From an uncultured Alphaproteobacteria bacterium (GTDB lineage: Bacteria > Pseudomonadota > Alphaproteobacteria > HIMB59 > GCA-002718135), in the NCBI GenBank assembly GCA_902610845.1, contig CACLXJ010000004.1, positions 17,962 through 81,961 on the forward strand: 64,000 nt of DNA, in the 5' to 3' direction. Positions 53,074 through 63,127 of the stretch are shown in pieces. Under the pieces are notes generated by a model. The model made no database searches, was not told the origin of the DNA, and saw only the letters and a list, made by a program, of their open reading frames with translations. Every line of letters begins with the position of its first letter. The first letter of the stretch is position 1. Made by a program: the position numbers and the translations under genes.

Positions 53074-54115
53074 TAAAAAATTAAAAACTTCAATATTAAT
53101 AAAAAGAAATTTTATTTCAAAATTTGTTAAAAATATTGCAAAAAAAAATGAAAAAGTGTTTTGTATTATAGACTCAAAAATCAGGATTAATTTAAATCTT
53201 ACTAATCAAAAAAATATTATAATTATTTCCTTTAAGTGTGGAGAGAAAATTAAAACTTTTGATGGATACAAAAATTTATCTGAAAAGCTAATTTTAAAAG
53301 ATGTTAATAGAAAATCTGCAGTTATTGCAATCGGAGGAGGCACTCTAGGTGATTTAGCAGGATTTGTTGCAAGTACAGTATTAAGGGGATTGGATTTTTA
53401 TCTAATACCAACAACACTTTTATCTCAAGTAGATAGCTCTATCGGAGGTAAAAATGGAATTAACACTATTTATGGAAAAAATTTAATTGGAACCTTCTAT
53501 CAACCAAAGGAAGTGTTGATAGATATTTCTGTATTAAATAGTTTGCCAAAAAAAGAGATGAAATCAGGTTATGCAGAAATAATAAAACATGCGTTGATTA
53601 AAGATTATTCATTTTTTTGTTGGTTAGAAAAAAATACAAAAAAATTATTTAATTTAAATAAGTCTATTTTAGAAGAGGCTATTTATAGATCAATCATGAT
53701 AAAACTTTTCTATGTTAAAAAAGATGAAAAAGAATTTTTGTTAAACAAAAATTCTAGAGCAATGTTAAATTTTGGACACACAATTGGTCACGCTATAGAA
53801 AGTCACTATAATTACAAAAAATTTAATCATGGAGAGGCAATTTGCATAGGCATGATAACTGAAGCAAAGATATCCAATTATCTTGGCTTGCTAACATCAA
53901 ATGAATTAAAAAGAATTTTAGCACATTTCAAAAAATATACACTTAAAGTAAATGATAATATATTAAAGGACAAAAGGTTAATAAAAAAAATAATTAAAGA
54001 TAAAAAGAATTTTCAAAATAATATTAATTTTGCACTAATAGATAAAATAGGTAGTTCAATTTTTTACAAAAAATTAGATAAAACTAAAGTTTATAAAATT
54101 TTAAAAAATATTTAA
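53048..54115 (+). CDS. aroB: 3-dehydroquinate synthase
   Basis: AIGGGTLGDLAGFVASTVLRGLDFYLIPTTLLSQVDSSIGGKNGIN. Confidence 0.97.
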   Translation: MQKKININNKKLKTSILIKRNFISKFVKNIAKKNEKVFCIIDSKIRINLNLTNQKNIIIISFKCGEKIKTFDGYKNLSEKLILKDVNRKSAVIAIGGGTLGDLAGFVASTVLRGLDFYLIPTTLLSQVDSSIGGKNGINTIYGKNLIGTFYQPKEVLIDISVLNSLPKKEMKSGYAEIIKHALIKDYSFFCWLEKNTKKLFNLNKSILEEAIYRSIMIKLFYVKKDEKEFLLNKNSRAMLNFGHTIGHAIESHYNYKKFNHGEAICIGMITEAKISNYLGLLTSNELKRILAHFKKYTLKVNDNILKDKRLIKKIIKDKKNFQNNINFALIDKIGSSIFYKKLDKTKVYKILKNI

Positions 54116-55363
54116 ATGACGAGTACATTTCTTCTTTTATTATTAATAATCCTGGTAATTCTATCAGGTTTTTTATCAGGATCTGAAACTGCAATAACAG
54201 CGACCTCTAAAGCGAGAATTCTTTATAAGAAGAAAAAGGGTAGTAAAAGAGCTGGGTATGTACTTGAACTACTAGACAAAAAAGATAACGTAATATCTAC
54301 ACTGCTTCTATCAAACAATTTAGTTAATATTCTAGCATCCTCTCTTGCTACAGCATTTTTTTATGATCTTTTTGGTGTGGAAGGTATCTTTTATGCAACT
54401 CTAATGATGACAGTTATAATTGTAATATTTGCTGAAGTTCTTCCTAAAACTTATGCTATTAATAGACCTAATAGGACTGCATTATTAATTGCTCCAATTA
54501 TTTATTATTTAAATAAAATTTTATTTATTTTTGTATTTGTAATTAATTTAATTGTAAGATTAATTTTTAGAAAAAACGAAAGTGATATAAAAAATAACGA
54601 TCTTCAGTCAGAAGAAGAATTAAAAGGAGTAATAGATCTTTATAAAACTTCAAATCCAGATTATGAGCAAGAAAAGGATATGTTGCAAAGCATATTACAA
54701 TTAAACGACATAACTGTTGAAGAAATTTTTACACATCGAAAAAATATTTACTCAATAGATTCATCTCTTAAGACTAGTGAAATTATAGAAAAAATTAATA
54801 ACTCTAGATACACCCGTATTCCATTTTGGAAAGATAATCCTGAGAATATAATAGGTTTATTAAATGTTAGAACTTTAAATATAGATTTAAAGAATCATAA
54901 TGAATCAAAAGAAATTATTTTTGATAAAATTTCTAATCCATGGTTTATTCCTGAAACTACAAATCTATTAGAACAATTAGTAGAATTTAAAAAAAGAAAA
55001 GAACACTTAGCATTTGTTGTAGATGAATTTGGTGAATTACTTGGATTAATAACCTTAGAGGATATTATTGAAGAAATAGTTGGAGAAATTGTAGATGAAA
55101 TTGATGTGCCAGAAAATGATTTTAAACTAAATAACAATGGTAAGATGATAATTAATGGTGAAAAAAATATTAGAGATTTGTATAAAAGTTTTGATTTAGA
55201 TCCACCAGAAATTGAGTCATCTACAATTGCTGGGTATATTTTAGATATGTCAAAAAAAATACCTTCATATGGAGAATTATTTAAAGATAATTTTTTTACT
55301 TACAAGATTTTATCACATTCAAAAAAACAAATATCTAAGGTTGAAATTTCAAAAATTAATTAA
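54116..55363 (+). CDS. CNNM/HlyC-CorC family protein
   Basis: LSGFLSGSETAITATSKARI; CBS region HLAFVVDEFGELLGLITLEDIIEEIVGEI. Confidence 0.95.
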   Translation: MTSTFLLLLLIILVILSGFLSGSETAITATSKARILYKKKKGSKRAGYVLELLDKKDNVISTLLLSNNLVNILASSLATAFFYDLFGVEGIFYATLMMTVIIVIFAEVLPKTYAINRPNRTALLIAPIIYYLNKILFIFVFVINLIVRLIFRKNESDIKNNDLQSEEELKGVIDLYKTSNPDYEQEKDMLQSILQLNDITVEEIFTHRKNIYSIDSSLKTSEIIEKINNSRYTRIPFWKDNPENIIGLLNVRTLNIDLKNHNESKEIIFDKISNPWFIPETTNLLEQLVEFKKRKEHLAFVVDEFGELLGLITLEDIIEEIVGEIVDEIDVPENDFKLNNNGKMIINGEKNIRDLYKSFDLDPPEIESSTIAGYILDMSKKIPSYGELFKDNFFTYKILSHSKKQISKVEISKIN

Positions 55364-55610
55364 TTTGAATTTCTAAAGAATGTAAACCGCTTTTAAATTC
55401 TTCTTCAAGTAAACTGTTTATAATCCTATGAATTTCTAATCTATTAAATGGGGAATTATCTCTTTTAGTTAGTATAATCTTAATATGAGTTTCACCACTA
55501 CCAGTAAAATTATTATGCCCTTTATGCAAATTTGAATTGTCAACAATTTCTAATAAAAAATTGTCAAATTTATTTGATAATATTTTATCAATTCTTTGCT
55601 TACGATTCAT
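55356..55610 (-). CDS. bolA: BolA family protein
   Basis: NSNLHKGHNNFTGSGETHIKIIL...FNRLEIHRIINSLLEEEFKSGLHSLEIQI. Confidence 0.9.
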   Translation of the reverse strand: MNRKQRIDKILSNKFDNFLLEIVDNSNLHKGHNNFTGSGETHIKIILTKRDNSPFNRLEIHRIINSLLEEEFKSGLHSLEIQIN

Positions 55611-55633
55611 TATTTTTAAACTATATATTACGT

Positions 55634-56221
55634 GTGGGTAAACATAAAATAGATATTAATAAAAATAGTCTTTCTTGGGAAAAAACATTTTTTAGAAAAT
55701 GTGATAACAAAGATTGTAATAGTGAAGGTAAATTTAAAGCACCAAAATCTAGAGTTTTGTTAAATCAATATTATTATTTTTGTATGGAACATATTAAGGA
55801 ATACAATAAGTCATGGGATTTTTATAAAGGATTATCAGTTAATGAAATTGAGAATTCAATGAGAGAAGATATAATCTGGAATAGACCATCTTGGCCATTA
55901 AAGGGAAATTATCACAAAGTAATGGATCAAATTAACAATTTTTTTAACGAAGAAATAAACGATTTAAATCCAAATGAAGAAGAGAATAATTACTTCAGAA
56001 ATAAGCTGGTTGATGAAAATCTTACAAAAGAAGAAAGTAAAGCTCTATCACTATTCAATCTAGATCTACCATTGACATTGGAAAAAATTAAAAAAACATA
56101 CAAAAAACTAGTGAAAATATTTCACCCTGATGTAAATGGTAACGATAAAAAAGCAGAAGAGAAGTTTAAGGAAATAAATAACTCATATAGAATACTTTTA
56201 AAAAAATTTAAAAATGACTGA
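55634..56221 (+). CDS. J-domain (DnaJ-like) protein; probable GTG start, ORF track start 55532 lies inside bolA
   Basis: C-terminal J domain TLEKIKKTYKKLVKIFHPDVNGNDKKAEEKFKEINNSYRIL; HPD motif. Confidence 0.85.
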   Translation: MGKHKIDINKNSLSWEKTFFRKCDNKDCNSEGKFKAPKSRVLLNQYYYFCMEHIKEYNKSWDFYKGLSVNEIENSMREDIIWNRPSWPLKGNYHKVMDQINNFFNEEINDLNPNEEENNYFRNKLVDENLTKEESKALSLFNLDLPLTLEKIKKTYKKLVKIFHPDVNGNDKKAEEKFKEINNSYRILLKKFKND

Positions 56222-57197
56222 TAAAAAAAATATTGAAATATCCCCCAGCATCAAAATTGACCCCAAAGAAATATTTGGGGTTTCCTGTGAGTTTGAAGTT
56301 TATAAGTTTAAAGAAAAAACTGAACACGTACCAGACATAGATCAAACATATATTTTTGATCCAGCTACAACTCTTTCAATACTGGCAGGGTTTTCTTCTA
56401 ATAGAAGAGTTTTGATTCAAGGATACCATGGCACTGGTAAATCTACTCATATCGAACAAGTAGCAGCCAGACTTAATTGGCCATGTATTAGAATTAATTT
56501 AGATAGTCACATCAGTAGGATAGATTTGATTGGCAAAGATGCTATCGTACTAAAAGATAATAAACAGGTGACAGAGTTTCAGGATGGCATACTTCCTTGG
56601 TCATACAAAAATCCTGTAGCTTTAGTGTTTGATGAGTATGATGCAGGCAGACCTGATGTAATGTTTGTAATTCAACGTATTTTGGAGTCAGAAGGTAAAT
56701 TAACTCTACTGGATCAATCAAGAGTAATTAAACCTCACAAATTTTTTAGGTTGTTTGCTACAGCAAACACTGTTGGTCTCGGTGATACATCTGGTTTGTA
56801 TCATGGTACTCAACAAATAAACCAAGGACAAATGGATAGATGGAATATTGTATCAACCTTAAATTACCTTAGTAACGAGCAAGAAATAAATATTATCTTA
56901 AGTAAAGTAAAAAAACTTAATAATAAGGATGGCAAAGACATCGTTAAATGCATGGTAGCTACTGCAGATCTTTCTAGATCAGGTTTCATTAATGGTGATA
57001 TTTCAACTGTTATGAGTCCAAGAACTGTATTGACTTGGGCAGAAAATCATCTTCTATTCAATGATATAGAATATTCTTTTAAACTATCTTTTTTAAATAG
57101 ATGCGATGAAATGGAGAGGCCTATCTTACAGGAATATTTTCAAAGGTCATTTGGAATTGATATTACTGATGCTAAGGTAGCTAATGTCAAAGAATAG
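56214..57197 (+). CDS. cobS: CobS-like AAA+ ATPase (cobaltochelatase subunit CobS family)
   Basis: [68 protein letters not shown]. Confidence 0.93.
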   Translation: MTDKKNIEISPSIKIDPKEIFGVSCEFEVYKFKEKTEHVPDIDQTYIFDPATTLSILAGFSSNRRVLIQGYHGTGKSTHIEQVAARLNWPCIRINLDSHISRIDLIGKDAIVLKDNKQVTEFQDGILPWSYKNPVALVFDEYDAGRPDVMFVIQRILESEGKLTLLDQSRVIKPHKFFRLFATANTVGLGDTSGLYHGTQQINQGQMDRWNIVSTLNYLSNEQEINIILSKVKKLNNKDGKDIVKCMVATADLSRSGFINGDISTVMSPRTVLTWAENHLLFNDIEYSFKLSFLNRCDEMERPILQEYFQRSFGIDITDAKVANVKE

Positions 57198-58965
57198 CGA
57201 AATTATTGAAGATTTTAAAAAGTCATTAAGTTCTACGATAAAATCAATAGGTAAAAAAGAAGATATAGAGATTAATTTTGTTAAAGAAAATCCTTCAATT
57301 ATTGGTAACACTATAAATCTAACTGAACCAAAAATTGAAAATTTCAAAAATAATCTAGAATATTTAAGAGCTGAAGCGGACTCTTTTGCATTAGAGTTCA
57401 GATTACATTCAAAAGACATACACCAAAACTTTTTAAATCAAGATGAGTTATCAAACGAAATAATTAATGTTTTGGAACAAGCACGAGTAGAAGCTATTGG
57501 TAGTAGTGAATTTAAGGGAATACAAAAAAATCTTAAGAATAAGTATATTAGAGATCTTAAAATTGGAAATACTAAAAAAGATCAAAATTTATTAATTAAA
57601 GCATTTAAAAACGTAGCATTTGAGGAAATTGTTGGCGTAGATTTAGGTGAAAACAATAGTAGTTTTAAAAATATTGTAAAAGAAAAATTAAAAAAAGATT
57701 ATTCAAACTTTTTTATAGATTTAAAGAAATGTCTACATGATCAGGAAAAATATACATCTACAATAGTTGAAAAGCTAGATGAACTTGGATTACTTAATAA
57801 TAGTGTAAACAATAATCAGAACGAAGATATTAATCAAAATGATGAAGATCAAGATAATGAAAATGAAAATAATGATGAACAAAAAAATGATGAACAAACT
57901 GAGTCAAATATTGAAATGCAAACAAGTGAAACAGCTGTTGAGCAGTCAGTTTCATTAGAAGAAAATGATGATATGGGAGAAGAAAGTGGGGATACTGAAC
58001 TAGATTATTTACCAGATAGAAAAATTTTAGAGAATTTAGAGAATTATAAAGTTTATGATTATAATTTTGATGAAATTATTAATGCTGAAGAACTTTGTGA
58101 TATCAAAGAATTAGAGAAACTTAGAAGAAATCTTGATCAACAAGTATTTTCTTTTCAACCACTAATTGTTAAAATTGCTAATAGACTGCAAAGAAAACTT
58201 TTAGCTCAGCAAAATCGTCATTGGGATTTTAATACGGAAGAGGGTTTTCTTGATACATCAAGATTAGCTAAAATTATTGCTAATCCAAATAATAAATTAA
58301 GTTACAAAATAGAAAAGGAAGTTGAATTTAAAGATACTATTGTGAGTCTTCTAATTGATAATTCTGGTTCAATGAGAGGCAGACCAATTACGGTTGCAGC
58401 TCTTTGTTCAGATATTTTAGCAAAAACATTGGAAAGATGCTTAATTAAATCTGAAATATTAGGGTTTACAACCAAAGCTTGGAAGGGAGGTAACTCTAGA
58501 GAAAAATGGATCAAAAATGGAAAGCCTTCTAATCCAGGCAGGTTAAATGATCTAAGACATATTATCTATAAATCTGCAGACTCACCATGGAGGAGATCAA
58601 AGAAAAATTTGGGCTTATTATTGAAAGAGGGAATTTTGAAGGAAAATGTCGATGGAGAAGCTTTATCATGGGCTTATAATAGGTTATCTTTTCGAAAGGA
58701 AAAAAGAAAAATTCTTATTGTTATAAGTGATGGTGCTCCAGTTGATGACTCAACACTTTCTGTAAATCCAGGTAATTATTTAGAAAAAAATTTAAGAGAT
58801 ATAATTGGTGAAATTGAAAAAAAAGACGAAATTGAATTAATTGCCATAGGAATTGGGCATGATGTTTCAAGATACTATAGTAAGGCTGTAACAATAATGG
58901 ATGTCGATCAGTTAGGCGAAGTATTACTAAATCAATTATCTGCTACTTTTCATTTAGATAATTAA
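57184..58965 (+). CDS. cobT: CobT-like vWA protein (cobaltochelatase subunit CobT family)
   Basis: Acidic Asn/Glu/Asp linker and [34 protein letters not shown]. Confidence 0.93.
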   Translation: MSKNSEIIEDFKKSLSSTIKSIGKKEDIEINFVKENPSIIGNTINLTEPKIENFKNNLEYLRAEADSFALEFRLHSKDIHQNFLNQDELSNEIINVLEQARVEAIGSSEFKGIQKNLKNKYIRDLKIGNTKKDQNLLIKAFKNVAFEEIVGVDLGENNSSFKNIVKEKLKKDYSNFFIDLKKCLHDQEKYTSTIVEKLDELGLLNNSVNNNQNEDINQNDEDQDNENENNDEQKNDEQTESNIEMQTSETAVEQSVSLEENDDMGEESGDTELDYLPDRKILENLENYKVYDYNFDEIINAEELCDIKELEKLRRNLDQQVFSFQPLIVKIANRLQRKLLAQQNRHWDFNTEEGFLDTSRLAKIIANPNNKLSYKIEKEVEFKDTIVSLLIDNSGSMRGRPITVAALCSDILAKTLERCLIKSEILGFTTKAWKGGNSREKWIKNGKPSNPGRLNDLRHIIYKSADSPWRRSKKNLGLLLKEGILKENVDGEALSWAYNRLSFRKEKRKILIVISDGAPVDDSTLSVNPGNYLEKNLRDIIGEIEKKDEIELIAIGIGHDVSRYYSKAVTIMDVDQLGEVLLNQLSATFHLDN

Positions 58966-60176
58966 GAATTTAGCCATTTCTTTTTTGCATTATCAAAATC
59001 ATTGTTATCAATCGAGCTTCTAACTTCTTTCATAAGATTATTCATAAAATATATATTATGATTAGTAAGCAATTGTAATCCTAGTAATTCTTGTGCAGAA
59101 AAAAGATGATATAAATATGCCAATGTAAAGTTCTTACAAGTATAGCAATTACATTCATTATCTATTGGGTTTAAATTATTTTTATATTTAACATTTTTTA
59201 AGTTTATTTTTCCATGTTTACCTTTAACTAAAGCTGATCCATGTCTAGCAATTCTAGTTGGGCTTACACAATCAAATGTATCGATTCCATCTGCAACAAA
59301 ATCCCATATATCCCTTGGATCACCTATACCTAGTAAATGTACTGGACGAGTATTATCTAATTTAGAAGAAGTAAAATGAACTATATCTTTCATTTCATCT
59401 TTATTTGATCCTAAACTTCCACCAATAGCAATCCCAAAAGTGTTGATTTTTTTTGTATTAAATTCAATGCTTTCTTCTCTTAAATCTCTGTAAATCCCTC
59501 CTTGAATAATCCCATATATTTCTTGTCTACCAGCTGAACCATTTTTAGGATTATAATTAAGTTTAGAGTTAAATGCATTGATGGATCTTAAAGACCATCT
59601 ATGGCTTCTTAACATAGAATTAGATGTGTATGTTTTATCTACATTATAAGGAGTACATTCATCAAAAACTAAGATGAAATCTGCTCCGAGATTTCTTTGA
59701 ACCTCTATTGATTTTTCAGGAGATAACATATGAGTAGAACCATCTATATAAGACTTGAATAATGCACCTTCTTCGTTCAAATTTATTAATGTTTTTTTAT
59801 TTTTTGAATTTGTTTTTCGTCCTTTTATTTCATCAGCAACTGAGCCATGTCCAAGAGAAAAAATTTGAAATCCACCACTATCTGTTAACATAGGTCCATT
59901 CCAACCCGTAAATTTATGAAGACCTCCATGTTGAGCTATTAGTTCACTACCTGGCTGAAGCATTAAATGGTATGTATTGGATAGTATAATTTGTGTATTA
60001 TTTTTTTTAGCTTCAAGAGTAGTAAAAGATTTTAGTGCAGCTTTTGTTGCACAAAAAATAAATGCTGGAGTTTCAATATCACCATGTGGTGTAGAAATTT
60101 TTCCTGTTCTTGCTTTATTATTTATACTTGTTTTTTTAACTTTCCAATAAAAGTTAGTCATTAGTTTTTGGGACAA
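58962..60176 (-). CDS. tgt: tRNA-guanine transglycosylase
   Basis: [26 protein letters not shown], zinc site CNCYTC. Confidence 0.97.
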   Translation of the reverse strand: MSQKLMTNFYWKVKKTSINNKARTGKISTPHGDIETPAFIFCATKAALKSFTTLEAKKNNTQIILSNTYHLMLQPGSELIAQHGGLHKFTGWNGPMLTDSGGFQIFSLGHGSVADEIKGRKTNSKNKKTLINLNEEGALFKSYIDGSTHMLSPEKSIEVQRNLGADFILVFDECTPYNVDKTYTSNSMLRSHRWSLRSINAFNSKLNYNPKNGSAGRQEIYGIIQGGIYRDLREESIEFNTKKINTFGIAIGGSLGSNKDEMKDIVHFTSSKLDNTRPVHLLGIGDPRDIWDFVADGIDTFDCVSPTRIARHGSALVKGKHGKINLKNVKYKNNLNPIDNECNCYTCKNFTLAYLYHLFSAQELLGLQLLTNHNIYFMNNLMKEVRSSIDNNDFDNAKKKWLNS

Positions 60177-60894
60177 AAAACTTAGCTATATAAATAAAAG
60201 GAGTGTCAAGAAGGGCTATAAATATTCTAAGAAGATAAGTGCCTAAAATATAAATCATTATGACATTATACACACTTACTGGTTCAGGATTTAATAAGAT
60301 CCAAGCAAATATACTAAAGACAGTGTTATCAACCAAAGAGGAGGTAATTGTAGATAAATTGTTTCTTAACCAGAGTGACTTGCCTGATAAAGCTTGTTTC
60401 AAATAGTTAAAGAACCAAACATCAAAATATTGACTTATTAAATACGCTATCATGCTAGCTATAAAAAATCTTGTCATTGGAGTAAATACATTTGACAAAC
60501 TTTCTTGTACCCAATCAGCATCTGATGGTTGAAAACCAATAGTAATTACCATTAATAAAGTCATAAATAAGAATGCACTGAAACCAATTAAAATATTCAT
60601 TCTAGCTTTTTCCTTGCCATAATATTCAGATAAAATATCAGTACATAAAAATGTGGATGCAAATAGAATGGTTCCTAAGGCTACTGGTTCTGGTGAATAA
60701 AAAAAGTCTACTGTTTTTAAAACTTGAATATTGCCCGCAATTACAGCAAGTGCAGAATAAATAAAAATTCCTATATATCCAAATATTCTTAAAAAAATAA
60801 GAATAGAAAAAAAACAAAAAAGTAGCATTATAAACCACATTAGTTCAGTACTGAGCGAATTAAGTATTGTTGTTAATTCAAAGAAAAATCCCAT
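60154..60894 (-). CDS. Queuosine precursor transporter (YhhQ/QPTR family)
   Basis: ILFASTFLCTDILSEYYGKEKAR; SQYFDVWFFNYLK; SLVDNTVFSIFAW; upstream of tgt. Confidence 0.93.
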   Translation of the reverse strand: MGFFFELTTILNSLSTELMWFIMLLFCFFSILIFLRIFGYIGIFIYSALAVIAGNIQVLKTVDFFYSPEPVALGTILFASTFLCTDILSEYYGKEKARMNILIGFSAFLFMTLLMVITIGFQPSDADWVQESLSNVFTPMTRFFIASMIAYLISQYFDVWFFNYLKQALSGKSLWLRNNLSTITSSLVDNTVFSIFAWILLNPEPVSVYNVIMIYILGTYLLRIFIALLDTPFIYIAKFFVPKTND

Positions 60895-60903
60895 TACAAA
60901 AAT

Positions 60904-61185
60904 TTAATTGGATTTTGATAGAATAGTTTTTTTTAATTTTTTAGCTTTTAAAGGCAATTTAGAGTTTGGTGTATGGATAAGGAATTCATCTAACCCACCT
61001 TTTTTTTCTACTGTACGTATAGTACTAACTGCAACTTTAAGTTGAATTTTTTGTCCCAATGCTTCGCTAACAAAAGTGATGTTCTGAAGATTTGGTTTAA
61101 AACGTCTTTTTGTTCTATTTTTAGCATGACTGACGTTGTTACCAGTTTGAAACGATTTTCCAGTTAATTGACATCTCATTGACAT
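60904..61185 (-). CDS. rpmB: 50S ribosomal protein L28
   Basis: MRCQLTGKSFQTGNNVSHAKNRTKRRFKPNLQ. Confidence 0.97.
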   Translation of the reverse strand: MSMRCQLTGKSFQTGNNVSHAKNRTKRRFKPNLQNITFVSEALGQKIQLKVAVSTIRTVEKKGGLDEFLIHTPNSKLPLKAKKLKKTILSKSN

Positions 61186-61228
61186 AGTGAAAATCCATGT
61201 AAATATAAATATTACTTTGTCAAGTATT

Positions 61229-62065
61229 CTAAATACTAAATTTATCTATAATATAAGTTGGCGATATTTGATGATTTTTAATTAAATTATTTATTTTATT
61301 TAAATCTTTATGGATACCAGATTTAACTAAAACACTATCTATTTCAAAATTATTAGCTCCTTGAATATCATGAAATAATGAGTCTCCAATAGCTAATGTT
61401 CTTTTTTTTTCTAAATTAATTTTATTAGTAGTTTCAGTGTATATGCTTACATCGGGCTTACCTTTTATAATAACATTTCCACCCATTTTTTTGTATATTT
61501 CACCAATAGCACCCATACAAAAGACATTATTGTTACAGTTACTTTCAACAGTTTCAAAGTCAGGGTTTGCACAATACATTAATATTTCTTTTTTATAAGC
61601 TACTTCTAATAATGGAATGTAGTCAATAGGCTGTAGATTTATAAAAGGAGTACAAGCTAATATTAAATCTGCTTCTTCTATTTTTTCTACAAAATTAAAA
61701 TTTAAACCATCTCTAAAATCTAGACCATCCTCTTTTTCTTCATCATAAATATGAAAACAATTTTTTCTATTTTTATCATCTAAAAAATTTTTTTTAAGTA
61801 ATTGCCAAATCATTTCTCCACTTGTCACTGTATTTATAAAAGAATTTTTTTTAAAACCAAGTTTTGGCAATCTATCTATAGATGATTTTGATCTTTTTGA
61901 TGAATTTGAAATTATAAACAAATTTTTATTATTATTATTAAGAATATTTATAGTATTAAAAGCATGATCATATCCAAATGATCCATCATGCATTACTCCC
62001 CATTGATCAATTATAAAATTGTCATAATCATAAATAACTTCTTCAATGGATTTAATTTCTTTCAC
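61229..62065 (-). CDS. TIGR01459-like HAD-IIA family hydrolase
   Basis: YDNFIIDQWGVMHDGSFGYDHAFNTINIL; NSSKRS; AIGDSLFHDIQGANNFEIDSVLV. Confidence 0.88.
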   Translation of the reverse strand: MKEIKSIEEVIYDYDNFIIDQWGVMHDGSFGYDHAFNTINILNNNNKNLFIISNSSKRSKSSIDRLPKLGFKKNSFINTVTSGEMIWQLLKKNFLDDKNRKNCFHIYDEEKEDGLDFRDGLNFNFVEKIEEADLILACTPFINLQPIDYIPLLEVAYKKEILMYCANPDFETVESNCNNNVFCMGAIGEIYKKMGGNVIIKGKPDVSIYTETTNKINLEKKRTLAIGDSLFHDIQGANNFEIDSVLVKSGIHKDLNKINNLIKNHQISPTYIIDKFSI

Positions 62066-62067
62066 TA

Positions 62068-63123
62068 CTATACTGATTTTCCAATAACTTCAGATACATT
62101 TTTATACCCATCAGTTTTAATAAGATCAATCAAGTCACTCTTCATTCTATTGATTAAACTTGGACCAGAATAAACTAAAGCTGTATATAACTGAACTAAA
62201 CAAGCGCCAGATTTAATTTTTTCATAGCAGTCCTTTCCACTTGAAATACCCCCTACTCCTATTAATGGTATTTGACCATTTGTTAAATTATACATTTTTT
62301 TCAAAATTATATTTGAATTATCATACAGAGGCTTGCCACTTAAACCGCCTTTTTTTCCTTTGTTTATAGAAATTAAATTGCTCTCTCTCTTTATAGTGCT
62401 ATTTGTAAGTATCAATCCATCTATGTTATTGGCTAAGGAAATTAAAGCTATATCTCTTAGTTGATCTTCATTTAAATCAGGTGAAATTTTAATTAATATT
62501 GGCTTGTTATTAATATTTTTTATTTCATCTCTTTTATCTATAATTTTTTTAATTAATTTTTCTATCTTTCCTCTCAATTGTAGATCTCTCAATCCTTGAG
62601 TATTTGGTGAAGATATATTTATAGTAATATAGCTTGCCAAATCACCTAACTCTTCTAAACCAATTAGATAATCATTAATAGCTTCACTTGAATTTTTATT
62701 TTTTCCAATATTTACTCCTACAATTTTATTATTTAAGTACGATTTTTGGTGTTTAATTAAATTTTTTTTTATTTTTTTAATACCTTTGTTATTAAAACCT
62801 AAACTATTGATAATGGCTTTATCTTCACTTAATCTAAATACTCTAGGTTTAGAATTTCCACTTTGAGGTTGTGGAGTAATTGTACCAACTTCAAGAAAAC
62901 CAAAACCAAATGAAAACATGGAATGCATCACTTCAGCATTTTTATCAAAACCTGCAGCGAGTCCTATAGGATTTAGAAAATCTAAACCCATTAAATGTTG
63001 TGAAAGAATAGAGTCCTCAATATTTTTTTGTCTTAATTTGAAAAATTTTAAAAAATTAATTGTAATATTATGGGATAACTCAGGAGGTAATAATCTTAAT
63101 ATTTTTAATGAACTATTGTACAA
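62068..63123 (-). CDS. pyrD: Quinone-dependent dihydroorotate dehydrogenase
   Basis: NPIGLAAGFDKNAEV, GTITPQPQSGNSKPRVFRL, NISSPNTQGLRDLQ. Confidence 0.97.
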   Translation of the reverse strand: MYNSSLKILRLLPPELSHNITINFLKFFKLRQKNIEDSILSQHLMGLDFLNPIGLAAGFDKNAEVMHSMFSFGFGFLEVGTITPQPQSGNSKPRVFRLSEDKAIINSLGFNNKGIKKIKKNLIKHQKSYLNNKIVGVNIGKNKNSSEAINDYLIGLEELGDLASYITINISSPNTQGLRDLQLRGKIEKLIKKIIDKRDEIKNINNKPILIKISPDLNEDQLRDIALISLANNIDGLILTNSTIKRESNLISINKGKKGGLSGKPLYDNSNIILKKMYNLTNGQIPLIGVGGISSGKDCYEKIKSGACLVQLYTALVYSGPSLINRMKSDLIDLIKTDGYKNVSEVIGKSV

Positions 63124-63127
63124 TAAG

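Noticed and set aside
57820-57960. Repetitive Asn/Glu/Asp-coding stretch as a possible DNA repeat element
   Set aside because: Corresponds to the acidic low-complexity linker normal in CobT proteins.
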